This document shows positions 34,800 through 47,129 of a DNA stretch of 64,000 bases, piece after piece; the first letter of the stretch is position 1; each line of letters starts with the position of its first letter. This stretch comes from Alligator mississippiensis (taxonomy: Eukaryota > Chordata > Crocodylia > Alligatoridae). The notes beneath the pieces were generated by a model. The model was not told the origin of the DNA, made no database searches, and worked only from the letters and a program-made list of their open reading frames with translations. A program made the position numbers and the translations under genes. Location: assembly GCF_030867095.1 (NCBI RefSeq), contig NC_081829.1, positions 51,395,036 through 51,459,035 of the forward strand, written 5' to 3'.

Positions 34800-35345
34800 C
34801 ACTTATAAGCAATGAAACCAAGGTTGGACTTCAGTGTTTGTCTTCATTTTCTGTCTCTCTTCCCCTCTGACTTGCTCTCCTATATCCACTACTCCTCACT
34901 TCCTGATATACAAAATGTATCAATCCTCTTGCCCTATTTACTCTATCCTCTCCCAAATCCTTTCCTGATCTCACTTACATTTACAGTCTTCCACTTCCTT
35001 ATGTTCCTTAACTTCTGCCAGCTTAAACAATTTACTTCCATTTGACTTTTGAATTATTATCCCATTTACCTTTTCCCTGTCATCGCTAAGCTCATTGAAC
35101 ATGCCATCTATAACCACTGTCCAGAGTTTCTGTACTTCAGTTCCCTGAGAACACCTGATTTTTCCAGTACCTCTACCAGCGGTTTGAATTTCTTTGCACA
35201 GGTTAATGCACTGAAACTCCTATCGATCACCACTGTTTCAACCTTAGCAAATATTTTCTGAAAAAGCACAATTTCCTCCACCTGAGACAGCATCATCAGT
35301 AGCTCATAGCATTTGGTGCTCAATTCTCAATAAAGTCCATTCCTT
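34800..35345 (+). other. Possible very old LINE relic
   Basis: The frame from 35049 begins Asn-Tyr-Tyr-Pro-Ile-Tyr-Leu-Phe-Pro-Val-Ile-Ala-Lys-Leu-Ile-Glu, which recalls the Asn-Tyr-Arg-Pro-Ile-Ser block of LINE reverse transcriptases. No further RT block follows, so this may be chance. Confidence 0.2.
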
Positions 35346-35449
35346 TGAAATCACCATATGGATGGTGACTTCATGAGATTCTGTAAATTCCAACAGGTAA
35401 GTATCAGTCTAGAAGAAACAGATAAGTACTTCAGCATTGCATACTGCTG

Positions 35450-35870
35450 TATGCTAGCGGGCTGCACCGTCAAGGCCACAGGGGCCAGGGCAGGCTGGGC
35501 TGGGCTGTGCCTCTGGTGTTGCTGCCACTGCCACGGGGGCCGGGGTGGGCTGCACCGCCTCCTCGCTGGGCCTGGGCAGGCAGGGCTGTGCTGCTGCCAC
35601 CATCGCAGGGGCCGAAGGCCAGGCTGCGCTGCCGCCGCGGGGCCCAGGGCCAGGCTGCGCCACCGCCACGGGGGCTGGGGCCAGGCTGCACCACTGCCAC
35701 CACGGGGGCCAGGGCTGGGGTTGAGGCCAGGCTGTGCTGCCACAGGGGCCAGGGCCAGGCTGCATCGCCTCCCCGCTTGGCCCGGGCAGGCCAGGCTATG
35801 CTGCTGCTGCTGTGGGGGCTGGGGCCGGGGCCAGGGCAGGCCAGGCTGTGCTGCATCCCCATGTATACGC
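35450..35870. repeat. GC-rich minisatellite (ggggccagggccaggctg units)
   Basis: Imperfect units of about 45-60 bp built on cacgggggc, ggggccagg and caggctgtgctgc. The low stop density opens long frames on both strands (up to 273 codons), which are artefacts of composition. Confidence 0.75.
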
Positions 35871-35998
35871 TGCCGTGGGGCATACACGGGTGCAGTGTAT
35901 AGAAGGCTTAATTTACAAAAATACAATTTTCCATGGGTTATATGTGGGTGCAGCTTATACCAATGGGCAGGCTCTATGCGTGAAAATACGGTACTCCT
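35871..35998 (+). mobile_element. DNA-element terminus (aaaatacggta)
   Basis: The minisatellite runs into a unique tail with several tgggtgcagtntat words and ends gcgtgaaaatacggta, a terminus of the type seen in some vertebrate DNA elements. The opposite end was not found. The minisatellite above is probably its expanded interior. Confidence 0.35.
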
Positions 35999-36339
35999 TT
36001 TTTTTCTTAATACACTTATAGACATAAAAACACAAGATAAGCCAGCACACACAATGAATAATATCATATGTCCAACACAACACAATATCTTTACTTCTTG
36101 CTGTCAATTCCTTTATAAAAAGAAAGGCTCTGTGACAGTTCCATTTGGGTACCTCTGCTGCTGCTGCTACTGGTATTAAGCCAGCTAAGTTATTGTACCT
36201 GTTGTCATGTAAAGTGGAGGACCAGGCGTGAGGCTGTAGGGGAGGAGGAGGCCTCAGTAGGGCACACTGCTGTGTTGTGGAGAGGCCCCAGCACCAGGAA
36301 GCGTGCACCTTAACACACACAATATCACCCACCCACATG

Positions 36340-36810
36340 ACTAGTTTTGCCTGTCAGCAGCTTGGGGTGCAGGGCCCTAGACAACAGACTCCCCCAGCAA
36401 GACACACACAGCTGGCAGACTTCGTGGCCTGGCAGGGTCTAGCACTCAGGCCTGCACTAGGACACACACACACAGATGGCAGGCTTTATGGCCTCAGCAA
36501 GGGCCAGTACCCCTGCAGTTTTCAGCCCACTGTGCCTTAACACACAGTTTCATTTTTTTCACCAGTTTTGCCTGTCATCAGCTTGGGGTGCAGTTCCCCC
36601 CAAATCCCTGAACTGATCTTGAAACTTGGCAGGCTTTGTGGCCTTACCAGGGACTATCATCTCTGCCATTTTCAGCCCCCTGTGTTGTAACACACAGATG
36701 TGACATGAGTTTGGCTTTCAAGAATTTGGGGTACAGTTTGCTCCCAAACTCCTGCATCTTCTTGAAACTTGGCAGGCTTCACGGTCTCAGCAGAGGCTAC
36801 TTTCCCTGCT
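36340..36810 (+). repeat. Tandem repeat, unit about 142-153 bp
   Basis: The motif ttggcaggctttgtggcc and variants recurs at about 36413, 36476, 36629 and 36771, and the paired motif agcttggggtgcag at 36361, 36582 and 36724. Units are diverged and one is shortened. Confidence 0.6.
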
Positions 36811-37023
36811 CATTTCATCCAAAGCTTACAAAAAAGTTATAGATCTTTCATTGATTCCCCATTATACCCTGTGGCTGGATCTCCGAGGCGGCTCCAAAGC
36901 TAATGAGCCACTTCAATGGGTCAAGATGTAAACCCAGTCCGGAGCTCCAGATTGGATCACTGCCATCTGAAGCAGCCAGATCCAAAGCCGGATCAGATTG
37001 CTGCCGACTCGCACAGGCTTACT

Positions 37024-37140
37024 ATACCATATTTACTTGAAGATGAGGGGTGTGTTTCCCCCCCTCCCAATAACCATGCCCCCCATGCTTACTGGGCACA
37101 AACCCTCATGGAGAAAAAAGGCCTCATCTTAGTTTTGACC
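37024..37140 (+). mobile_element. Short DNA-element fragment with hairpin (atatttacttgaagatgagg)
   Basis: The terminus accatatttacttgaagatgag faces an internal complement (ggcctcatctta, about 37118), with a C-rich spacer. This looks like the end of a known class of reptile DNA elements whose consensus starts with an accgtatttactc-like string. Only one end is visible. Confidence 0.4.
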
Positions 37141-37635
37141 ACTGGCCTGAGGCAGCCAGCAGCTCAGCTACAGCTTTGACTCCTGATTTGGGATTGAAGC
37201 CGGAGCTGAGCAGCCTCCTGCCCTGGATTAGACTAGTTTGTTTGATGGGGACGGGACATGTGGATGTGGGGACAGCAGGGGAGACTGCAGGTGAAGGGGA
37301 ACCAGCTTCTTGCACCCCATCTCTTGCATTCCCCATGCTTGTGCCCCCTCCCACCCTCTTATGCTGTTAGAAGGGTCAGGGTTGGGGATGTGGTCAGCTG
37401 GTTGCGGATACACATTTGGAACAAAAATCTAATCTCAAATATTCATAGAGGATAGTGTGAAACTATCACAAAATTCAGGACTGTCCCAGAAAACCTGGGA
37501 TCATTAGTCACTTTTTATGAGTTACATTATTGTTGTGGATTCTCAGAAGTTACTACCCTGGATGCATTTGTCTAGGAAAATTAAGTTCAATTTTGGGATG
37601 CTAAGAAAATCAGATTTAAGAGTATCATACAAAAA

Positions 37636-37876
37636 TCAATAGTTCTTTCCTGTGTCATCTTGTTTATGAGCTAGAAGAAGACTATTCACTACACCAGAGG
37701 AAGGATCAATAAGATGTACCATTTTAATTGGACTTTCTTTTATTACTGGCAGAACATCATGAGTACACAGTACTTTAACCCTGCAAGAATCAAATTCAAA
37801 ATTTTGAGCAGCTAATGATTTCTTCCTAGATTCAGTTCCACAAGACACAGTTACATAATGGATTATCATGAATACT
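37636..37876 (-). CDS. Exon-like open frame with strong splice acceptor
   Basis: A minus-strand frame of 77 codons from the first Met (37869) to a TGA at 37636 lies directly behind a textbook 3' splice site: a pyrimidine run (cccttttttccccccc) and cacag, ending at about 37877. Base use is AT-rich like the surroundings, and the peptide is mixed and non-repetitive (Cys, His, Lys, Val), unlike the low-complexity frames nearby. I do not recognise the protein. It could be the last coding exon of a host gene whose other exons are elsewhere, a decayed exon, or chance. Confidence 0.25.
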
Positions 37877-38583
37877 GTGTGGGGGGGAAAAAAGGGAATC
37901 CAAAGTTGGCATATTTTCTAACAGGTTTATTACTCCCTTTTAATTCCACCTCTATTGTAATTTAGTAGAATTCATTTTCCACTGTATTTTTTTAATACAA
38001 GCTATTCCTCCCAAACTACCCCATTTACAGTTTAAGGAACTTCTCTTCTTTTTTATCATATTAGTTTCTTGTGCCCCCTCTTCAAATACATGTAGCATCT
38101 CTCTCTTTTTACAATTTACCATCTGTGTACTTAAATAAACTCATATTTGCTACATTCTACAAGAGATATGGAGGTGATAATAAAAGGCTGGCTGCTTGTT
38201 CCTATAAACATCTTTCCTCTCCAGACTTTTATTTTAGCTTGCACTTCCTTATTATGCCTGCAAGTTCATCTTAGCCATTTAAATTTATTTAAGAAGCTTG
38301 CCTGTTCAACTGCAGTTTTATAGTAAATATGTCTATGTTCTTGTCCTATCTTGTAGTTTTCCTTGGAGCTGTAAAAGATATGTTTTTCTTTCTGTATATC
38401 TGCACAACATCTGTTCTGCAGATTCTATTCATTCTTCAGTTTTTTTCAAGTTCAAACTGATTTTATTTGTATTTTGCCTTTGCAGAACGCTTGGTAAGGA
38501 TTTGTGTCTTTAAAGTATTCACCCACACGCTACAACATTTTAATTGAGGACTTTTTCTGGCATATACAACTTTTGTTAAGATT

Positions 38584-39646
38584 GTCATTGTTATCGGGTC
38601 TGCGGGGTACCGCCCGTTCCTCTGGTTCTCTCCTGCCACAACTTTGATCTTGTTAAGGGAGGAAAGAGATGGAATGTTAGTAGGTACTTGTGAAGTAATA
38701 ATGCTTGACCCATCACGTGATTCCAGGTGCTTTATTCTCTCATCTTTCTTTTACAGCAGCCTGGACCACAGGCAGCAGCCCATCCCACTTGCCCCCTCAG
38801 TCACCCTCAAGTTCTGGAGAGGATCGTCAACTTCACAGTTCTAAAGGTAAGTACTGGCCAGAGTCCTGTGGTTCTAATTACCTCATTAGCAGCTCATGTG
38901 AGTGGTGCCTTTTATCCTGCACCAGTTACAGCCAAGGAGCAGTCCCAGCTGTTCCCCCTCTATGGGCAATGGTACCTTACAATCCTGACCCAGTCCCCCT
39001 GGGTGTGATCCGCTCCAGCCTGGGCTCAGTTTGTTGCCTCATAATTGCCTTGTTAGTGGCAAAGGATCAACACATCTCTCTCCACCTCCTCGCAGTTTGT
39101 GCTGGCTCATCTCCGGGAGCTCTCTCACTGCCCACACCGGCACCGAGGATCTGGGATGGTTTATCCCTTTGCTCCGGGATCATTGCTGGCTTTCCCTTTT
39201 GGGTCCCAACTGGGGACTGCCTCTCTATTGTGGGACGCCTCGCCCCATCACTACCCAAACCTGTGGCTTCTTTCCCCTTCTAACTCACCATGGTGGCTGG
39301 AGTTCTGTTGTAGGTATCCGGCATCTTTACTGATCTGACAGCCATCCATCCCCTTCTCCACATCTCTCTGGGTCTCAGCTCCACATTTTAGGGCCATCTT
39401 TCTCTGGGGTCTTGGGCAACCCCCCCCCCCCCTCTCTCTCTCTCTCTCAGTGCCCGAAGGTGTCATTTCCAGGGCCTCATCCTTCCTTTATTCCTGGAAG
39501 TCAGGTCCCATTGGCTTACCAGTGGTGTGGGGAATCTCCTCCCTTCCCCCCGCCTCCGCCCCTGCCCCTGCCTGGACATCATGGCTGCCAACTGTGGGGA
39601 TTTTCCCCAAGTAACAGGCTCCAGTCAGGAATCCTGTTACAGTCAT
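38584..39646 (-). mobile_element. Solo LTR, Gypsy type, with perfect 5-bp target duplication
   Basis: The LTR spans 38589-39641 (1053 bp), starts tgttatcggg, ends tcctgttaca, and is flanked by gtcat on both sides (38584-38588 and 39642-39646). A minus-strand polyA signal (aataaa) lies at 38731-38736, so it reads on the minus strand. It shares a ctgccacaactttgat-like word near its left end with the LTRs at 19974 and 43838. No internal region remains. A C/CT tract lies at 39420-39450. Confidence 0.85.
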
Positions 39647-39649
39647 TAT

Positions 39650-41215
39650 GCCCTGATGAACCTTCTGTATTCATGATATTAAAAAAATATATATTTTCTT
39701 TTGACTAGTAAATTTGGGAACACTCACTTTTTGCCTATTTTACAAACCTGGGAATCCCACCAATTTGAAATGAAGACAATTTCTTGAAAAAGGAGAGGTA
39801 ATCCATGAAGAGTGTATTTACTTTGTCCATAATCTGCAGGTTTTCTACTGGAGGGGAATATGGAAATTTATGTTCTGATAGTATTGGAGGATTTCAAACA
39901 AAACATGCCTTTCCTATATTCTGTAGGATTTTGGATTTTGTGGTGATGAGAGAAGGGTGTCTTGTACCTCGATGGGATTTTATTTTTTCTTGTGTTCATA
40001 ATGGCAAGCTTGCTGCTGGTGCTCTTTTACAGGGTTGGAATAAATGACGCTAGACATGGTTGGACTGAATATTCTGTCACACGTATAGGTTTACGTCAGT
40101 GTTATTTCATTGATATCTGTGGGGTTATCCCCAGTTTACATGGGTGTGAGAGGAGACTTGAAATGGTACTGATACATAGTTAATCATTGGCAGATCCACT
40201 ATTGCAATGAAAGCAATGCTTCCAAACCCCCTTTGGCTCTGACACACATCCACAGTGAAGAGAACTCACTACACATGTTATACAGCTGAAGGGGTTGCAG
40301 CCAAACTCTATACTGAGCTCAATGGCACCTGGGAGCAGTATGTGCCATGAGCTCTCTGAGCTCACCAGCTGGTTGGCACTGGGTTTACTCAGAACCCCTG
40401 CTTGCATGTAGCTCTGGAGCCCAGGACCTGAATACTGCTGCTTTTCACTCTTCCCTCCCCTTTACCCCCACCCCTGAGTTAAGAAGCACTGGGAAAAAAG
40501 GCCCAAGTGGCAGCAGGGTTCAACCCCAAGCTATAAAGCTGAAAAAGCAGAAGCTGAAAATACAGCTACTCATTCCCTTTTCACTTCTGCTGCTGAACTA
40601 AAAAGGGAGAAGTAGGGAGGGGAAGAGAGAACAGCAGCAGCGCTCACCACCTGGGCTTGAGCTGTGTGCAAGTAGGGGGTCTGAATAGATCTTGTGCTTA
40701 AGCAAATCAGAGAGCTCAGAGGTCATGGCAAATATAGAATTCCCAGCAGAAGCTTTACAGGCATACCAGTGAGCATTTTGAGCTCATTGCAAGTGCAGCA
40801 CATAGCAAAAGTGACAGTGCCCTCTGGACCTGCCCCTGGTCCCAAGGAAAATATATTTCCATCAAAGTATGTGTGTGTGTTGTACTTGTAAAAAGGTGCA
40901 AGGTGCACTATAGAAGTATAAAAAGAGGGAAGGATTAAGGTTGTTTCCAGTTATTTGTAGCTTTTTGATCCTGGACAGCTGTGTAGGTGAGAGGCCAATA
41001 AGCAGGTAGCAGTGCTAAAATTCAGCAGCTGCCTGTGGCTTCTCCTATGGACCACATTGCTTCCAAATATTTCCTCAGAATATTGTCTCATTGCTATTTC
41101 TTGTTTAGTTAACACTTATTCTAAAGCAACATAAGAATGTCCATACATGGTGTTATACCAGAATAACTGGAGTGGTTTCCTTTTCAGATCTTTCCATACA
41201 CTCGTTTCACTTGTT
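39650..41215. other. Stretch without recognised features
   Basis: Unique-looking DNA with short chance frames. Confidence 0.45.
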
Positions 41216-42085
41216 GTGTAGACCAGGGATGGACAAAATACATCTGGAACACCAAGGGATTCTGTCCAGCCTGCACTGGGTCCCTTGTCCCTGCCCATCC
41301 CAGGTGTGGTGGGGAGCCTAGGCCACTGTGCATGATCCAGTCCCACCACCTGCAGGCATGCAATGGGCTGGGGCAAGCATGGCAACCACACTAAGCTTCC
41401 CAGCAGCCCCATGGCAGTGGCTCCTTCTATCACCACTGCCAGACCTGGCCCTGCTGTCTGGGCATCCTGGCCCATCCACCCTGCACCCACTGCTGGGGGT
41501 GCTGGATGGAGTGAACAGATGGAGTCTTCATGGAGAATGGCCTGGGATTCCTGCAGGCAGGGCAAGTTCAGCTGGCCAGATGGGATGGGACTGCTGGCAG
41601 GTGGGGAGCAGCATCTGTGAATGTGATGAGTGGGTCAGAGCTGGAGCCACAGCTGGCATTGTGGGGTGGTGACTGAGTGGGGCCTGGGTCCAGGGCAGAG
41701 CCATGATCTGCTCCCTGCATGTCCCTGCCCACAGAACTGGCTCCCATTACAGGGAACTGTGGGGAGCAGATCATGGCTCTGCCTTGGGCCCCAGATCTGC
41801 ACTGTCACTGCCCTGAGATCCCAGGTCCACCTACCCATCCCACTCCTGGACACCACTTCCTTCCCACCAGTGACCCCATCCCATCCACCTGGCTAAGCAC
41901 ACCCTGCCCACAGGGAGACCCCACCTGCTTGCTCCATCCCATAGCACTGGCAATGAGTGTTGATATGGACAGCCCTGGGGCTGGTTCATCAGCCCCCCAC
42001 CCTGCCAACTCCCCCCAACCCCCCCCCCCAAAAACTCTGTAAGTGGCCCTCTAGCCCAAAATAATTGCCCACCCCTAATGTAGAT
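41216..42085 (+). mobile_element. hAT-like non-autonomous DNA element (854 bp)
   Basis: The termini cagggatggacaaaat (41224) and, in complement, taggggtgggcaattat (ending 42077) form an inverted repeat of the widespread CAGGGGTGGGCAA type. The 8-bp flanks gtgtagac and atgtagat match at six of eight positions, fitting an old hAT target duplication. The GC-rich interior has frames on both strands but no transposase motif. Confidence 0.7.
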
Positions 42086-42909
42086 GTACCTTTAAAATGG
42101 CTGCTTCAAGTTCTCCTTGGTGCTGCTGCTGATTGCCAAATTATTCCAAGCCTCTAGAACCTGAATGGTAGTCTGTTCTTCACATCAAGCTTTTCTTTTA
42201 CACAAAGATATTTTTCTGAAAAATAGCATCCATTGGCAATTCTTTGAAGCACATCAATCAAAGTGAATATTTTGATGACGTATCCCTTTGTAAAATCATA
42301 TCTAATCTGCCATCCACTATCACTTGAGAATCTCTTCTGGCATCAATATTTTTTAGTTCAAGGTGTGCCATTGACTATTTGCATTTTAGATTATTTTTTC
42401 TCTAGGTGCATTTGGCCAGTTTTGGGCCAGAGCCTCTTAAAACAGGAAAAGTGCTGATATTGGCTTAAATGCAGCATGGCAAATGTTATAGTATAATTAC
42501 CTTTATCTATCATGAAACTGCCTTTCAGAAATTGGTTGTGTGCCTCGGGCCTAGTGATGGAATGTTTCATCACATAGATTTTTCATGAAAAAAGTCTAAA
42601 CCAAAACATGATAAAGTACTGCTATAACAGCAGTCTCCATTGCACTGGCAGACTATTACAAGGTGGGCAGCAGAAGAGACAAGCAACTATTGGTGAGTTT
42701 GAGTAGGAGGAATGAATGTGAGGATTACTGGTGTATCTGTAGGTGTGAAAGAGAATGGTTTTGAATATTTTTTAATCAACTTATTTCCAACAGAGTCATG
42801 AAGTAACAAGCAAGGAAAAAAAAAAAAAAAAATCAGGAGCTTAGAAAATTTAAATTCCAGGCTTCATGGTAGGTGTTGGGCATGCAGTTTATAGCCTGAT
42901 TAAGACTTT

Positions 42910-43262
42910 GGGGGCATTTTTACATGTGCTCTCAATGCAATGCTGGGCACTTTTAACTAGTATAGCTTGTTAATTAGAAGTGCCCATGCATCATGTGTAA
43001 TAGTGGTGCAGCACACTTCTGCACTGAGAAAATGGTGGTGGTGCACTTTGAAATAAAGCACACGGAATGTTTTAGTTCAAAATGCACCCCCACCATATGC
43101 TCAGCATGGAGGTGCATTGCACTGCTGGTGCACGTAATGCGGGAGGCTGCCAGAGTGTGTCAATTTATGTGCTCCAGCAGATTCAATTAATCAAGTTTTC
43201 TCCGATACTCTGGATTTCCAGTGTGTCCGAGCAGATTCTCTGCCTGTGTGCAAATGCCCTTT
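42910..43262. mobile_element. MITE with GGGCATTT termini
   Basis: The left end gggggcatttttacatgtgc and right end gcctgtgtgcaaatgccc are imperfect inverted repeats about 350 bp apart. No coding capacity. The target duplication was not resolved. Confidence 0.5.
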
Positions 43263-43832
43263 GAGCTTGTTTTATTCATGATCTTGTTTATTTTACTTTA
43301 AAACAATATGGGATGTGATCTGGTGAAATTATATAGAAAATGAGTCTCCTGATTGGAAGGAGTCAAGTTATGTTTCTATAGATAGTTACTTTTAACATTG
43401 AGAGACTTTACACTGAACAGTGGAAACAAAGATGTGGAAAACTTAGTCTAACCTGAAGCTGAACAAAGAGGGACAGAAAAGTAGAACACTGTTTGCTGTA
43501 ATATAGTCAGTAAAGAGGTAGAAAGATAACAAAGTGGAGTGTTACATTAATAAAGTTGAGAGGCAATTTGAACATGTACAGCTCTGAGATAAAAGGAAGA
43601 TGTATGAATAACACTGAGTTCATATTCAAGATTTTTAAAACCAATGTCTAACTGAGTTAGAGCAAATATATGTATATTCTTCTTATCTTGAACCCCCCCC
43701 CCAGCCTCCCCATGTAAATTAATATGAATGTATGATTCTTCACTTTCCATATAAATTGTTGCTTAACATTGCTCTATGTTGTTACAGTCAAGACACGTAG
43801 GCTAGGGATGGAAATTACACATAAACCAGTAT

Positions 43833-45452
43833 AAGTGTGTCACGGGCGGGGTCCTCCAGGAGGGCCATGGTCCCCTTAAGGCCCCTTCCCCCATGCTAAG
43901 CCGGTCCAAGGGCACCCTCCGATTCTCGTCCGCCACATCTTTGATGTTTATGCAAGTTTGGGAGGCTGCCTTACACCCTCTTGGACACGGTTAGTTGGGA
44001 CCTCCGTCTCCGTGGTTTCCTGGACTCTCCATGGGTCTCACTGTATGACAGGTCCTTCCCAGGCATCCTAGCCTTATGGGCTATGCATGGCTCCAACCAC
44101 CCCTTATACCATGCCCCAAGCCTCACAGTTGGACTAGACATTGTTCGGTCTCTTGGTCTACTCCCACACTCCTCTCTCCGGGGCCTTCCCTGTACCGCTG
44201 CCCTCTCTTAGGGCTCTCCGTGCCCACTCTGGGCCTTCTCAAGAATACCGCCCCTCTCTTGGGGCTCTCTCTCTAATGCTGCCCCTCTCCTGGGGCTCTC
44301 TGTGCCCACTCTGGGCCTTTTCGGTCAAGCCGCCCTTCTCTCGGACCTTCTCTGTAACACCGCCCCTCTCCTGGGGACTTCTCTGTAACACCGCCCCTCT
44401 CCTGGGGCTCTCGGTGCCCACTCTGGGACTTCTCGGTTAAGCCGCCTGTCTCTCAGGCCCACCACACTGCTACCCCCTCTCTCCGGGGCTCACTGCACTA
44501 CTACCCCCCCTCTCCGGGGCTCACTGCACTACTACCCCCCCTCTCCGGGGCTCACTGCACTACTACCCCCATCTCTGAGGTTTACCGCAGTGCTATGCCC
44601 TTCCTCCGGGGCTCACCATGCCCGCACTGGGGCTTCTCAGTAGTACCCCCTCTCTGGGGCTTGCCATGCCCACACTGGGGCACGCCCACACTGGGGCTTC
44701 TCAATAGCGCCCCCTCTGGGGCTCGCCATATCCACACTGGGCTTCTCAGTAGTGCTCCCTCTCTGGGACCCGCCATGCCTGCACTGGGCTTCTCAGTAGT
44801 GCCCCCTCTCTGGGGCTCACCACGCCCACACTGGGGCTTCTCAGTAGTGCCCCCTCTCTGGGGCTCACCACGCCCACACTGGGGCTTCTCAGTAGTGCCC
44901 CCTCTCTGGGGCTGGGGTCTATACACCCCGTACACCGCACCCTTACTGGCACTGGGGCCCCCACACCACTGTGGGTTCCCTATGAGTATGCTGTGCCCTC
45001 ACTGGCGCCGGGGTCCCCATGCCGCTGTGGGTTCCCCATGAGGCCTCCTCCAACCCCTAATAGCCTCACCCAAACCACCTCTGTAATACATAACAACAAC
45101 AATGCAAAACACAAGCCCCTAGTCTATAACATAACTTAAAGCTGCCTGGCTAAAACCATGTTGCTCAGACATCTTAGAGCTGCCTTCCTTACTCTGCTTG
45201 AGGAGTACCTGTGGTTCTGGCATCTTAACTCCAGGAGCTCCTGCTCCTGCCCCTCTGGCTGCTGGCAGGGAACTGCCAGCCTGGCCTCAGCCCCTAGGCT
45301 TTATGAGGGCCAGGCCCTGCCCCTTCCAGTCAGCTGACCTCCTGGTTGCCCCTAGCAACCCACAGCTGTGCTCCTTATTCCCTGCCAGGGCTCTTTCCCC
45401 GGTAGTTTCCCCTCTCTAGGAGCAGGGCACCGAGGTGCCCTGCGACAAAGCG
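43833..45452 (-). mobile_element. Solo LTR (1610 bp) related to the Gmr1-like element, 48-bp minisatellite inside
   Basis: The LTR spans 43838-45447, starts tgtcacgggc and ends gccctgcgaca, flanked by aagtg and aagcg (four of five matching). Its right end read on the minus strand shares gtcagctgactggaag with the 5' LTR at 19974-21040, and its left part shares a ccgccacatctttgatg-like word with the other LTRs. The interior has a 48-bp repeat (ttctcagtagtgcc at 44790, 44838, 44886) and looser units before it. Frames here are compositional. Confidence 0.85.
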
Positions 45453-46230
45453 AATGGAAACTGGTTTAAATCTGTAACACAACAGAAGTTCAGTGAACAT
45501 AAAAACTTGGAAAATGGCTGAAACCAGTTTAAGATAAACTTGGATAAATATAGTATCAGACCTAAGTGAATTAAGTTAAATCAGTTTATTAAACTTCTGT
45601 CCCAGATCCCCTCCAGGTTGAAGTTAACTCTCAGGCTCCCAGGATGCTTCACACCTCCCCCTCAATGCCCCCCCCCCCACAGGGTGGGTAATTTCATCTT
45701 GACCTAAGCTGTCTGCTCCAGCTGAGCAGGGAGGCATGCTCTAGTGCCCCCCCTGGCTTCTGGCATGGGACACTACAGGCATGTGAATGCATTTCCAGAA
45801 TCAAAAGTGAATGTCTGTTCAGTTGTTTATCAGTTCAATCTGCACAGCTTAGACGAACCTGTGAAAATTGAATCAATTCAGCCTCAGGCTTTTTGACTGT
45901 CTGTACTTAGCATAAAGGCCCAAGATGACTGCATTCCAATAGGCGCTGTTAAGTGCTTATGTGCTTATGGACATTCTGTATTAAATGTGATATGGAAATA
46001 AGTATTTTGGAAAGAGGGAAAGAAGAGTTTAGATGAGAGGGAACATAATTTTTGGTGCACCTGACTAGTAGAAGAGTTTATAATCACAGATGGCTGTCGG
46101 ACAGCTTCATACTATTGGTAAGATTCACATTAGTTCATGGAAAGTTATTTGGCACATGATTAATGATTCCTATGTTCCTGCCTTAAGTGGTCCTTGTCTT
46201 GTCTTGTTGGAGTTTGATGTTTTTCTTTAT
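45453..46230. other. Stretch without recognised features
   Basis: AT-rich DNA with one poly-C patch at 45668. Nothing recognised. Confidence 0.45.
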
Positions 46231-46545
46231 GGGATCATAGGAAAATAGGACTCATGAGGTCATGTGGACCAACCCCTCTGATCAAGGCAGGAACATCCTT
46301 GACTAAACTATTCAAGTCAAGTGTCCACCTAACCTTCTTCTGGAAATTTCCAGGGATAGATATTCCACAACTTTTCATGATAACCTGGTCCAGTGCTTGA
46401 CCATCCACATAGTCAGAAATTTCCTACTAATATCTGACCTAAATTTCTTCTTTTGCTGTAGGGGACAGGCTCTAGTCCTGTCCCCTACAGCCACAGAGAA
46501 AAGTCCATCTCCATTCTCTGTAGTATATAGATATTTTTAAAAAGT
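46231..46545 (-). mobile_element. CR1 3' end fragment, old, minus strand
   Basis: Antisense of a CR1 3' end: gatcataggaaaataggac, then the ccaacccctctgatcaaggcagg region, and an atttcc-rich stretch corresponding to the ORF2 tail and 3' UTR. Diverged, no open frame. Confidence 0.65.
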
Positions 46546-47125
46546 CCTGGGAGTCAAACAGTGGGCTTGATTCTTCATTGCCCTACATCTTGAATTGTCA
46601 TTTACATCAGTGCCAAGTAAATGTACAGTGCAGCAGTTGAGATTTGAATGTTTTGAACATGCTTTACTTCATTCTTCATTGCTCCATAGATGTGTCTATA
46701 CTCTGTCCTCAGCCTAGGCAAGGAGCCTGCTTTTGAGCAAAGCCTTCCATCCCTGTCTCCTCACACATGCCTAACAGGTGTAGGGTTGAAATAGATCCAG
46801 GGTTGTCCCCCACATTTACTCTTAAGCTTGCTAATGACTGAGTTATCAAGAGCATCCAGGTAAGGACACCCTCCTCCAGAAAAAAAACTTATTACTGCAT
46901 TTCCTGGTTTGTCACATGTAAATGAGAACAGGTGGGCAGGGCATGTTGAAAAATGGGTGTCAGCAGTTGCAGGAATTCAGTTTTCTGTTACTGAAGTTCA
47001 TTGTATTAAAGCCCATAACTTTCAGCCTGAAAAGTTGTAGCAGAAAAGTGAATGTTTATATATAACTAGTATCTTTATTGAAATAATTCCAGTGTTGAAT
47101 TGAACACTATGAAATTCTATACTCC
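46546..47125. other. Stretch without recognised features
   Basis: AT-rich DNA between LINE fragments. Confidence 0.45.
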
Positions 47126-47129
47126 AGTG

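Noticed and set aside
35351-36179. Long frames on both strands (up to 273 codons)
   Set aside because: They translate a minisatellite; composition explains them.
44580-45041. Repetitive frames in the solo LTR (both strands)
   Set aside because: They translate a 48-bp minisatellite.
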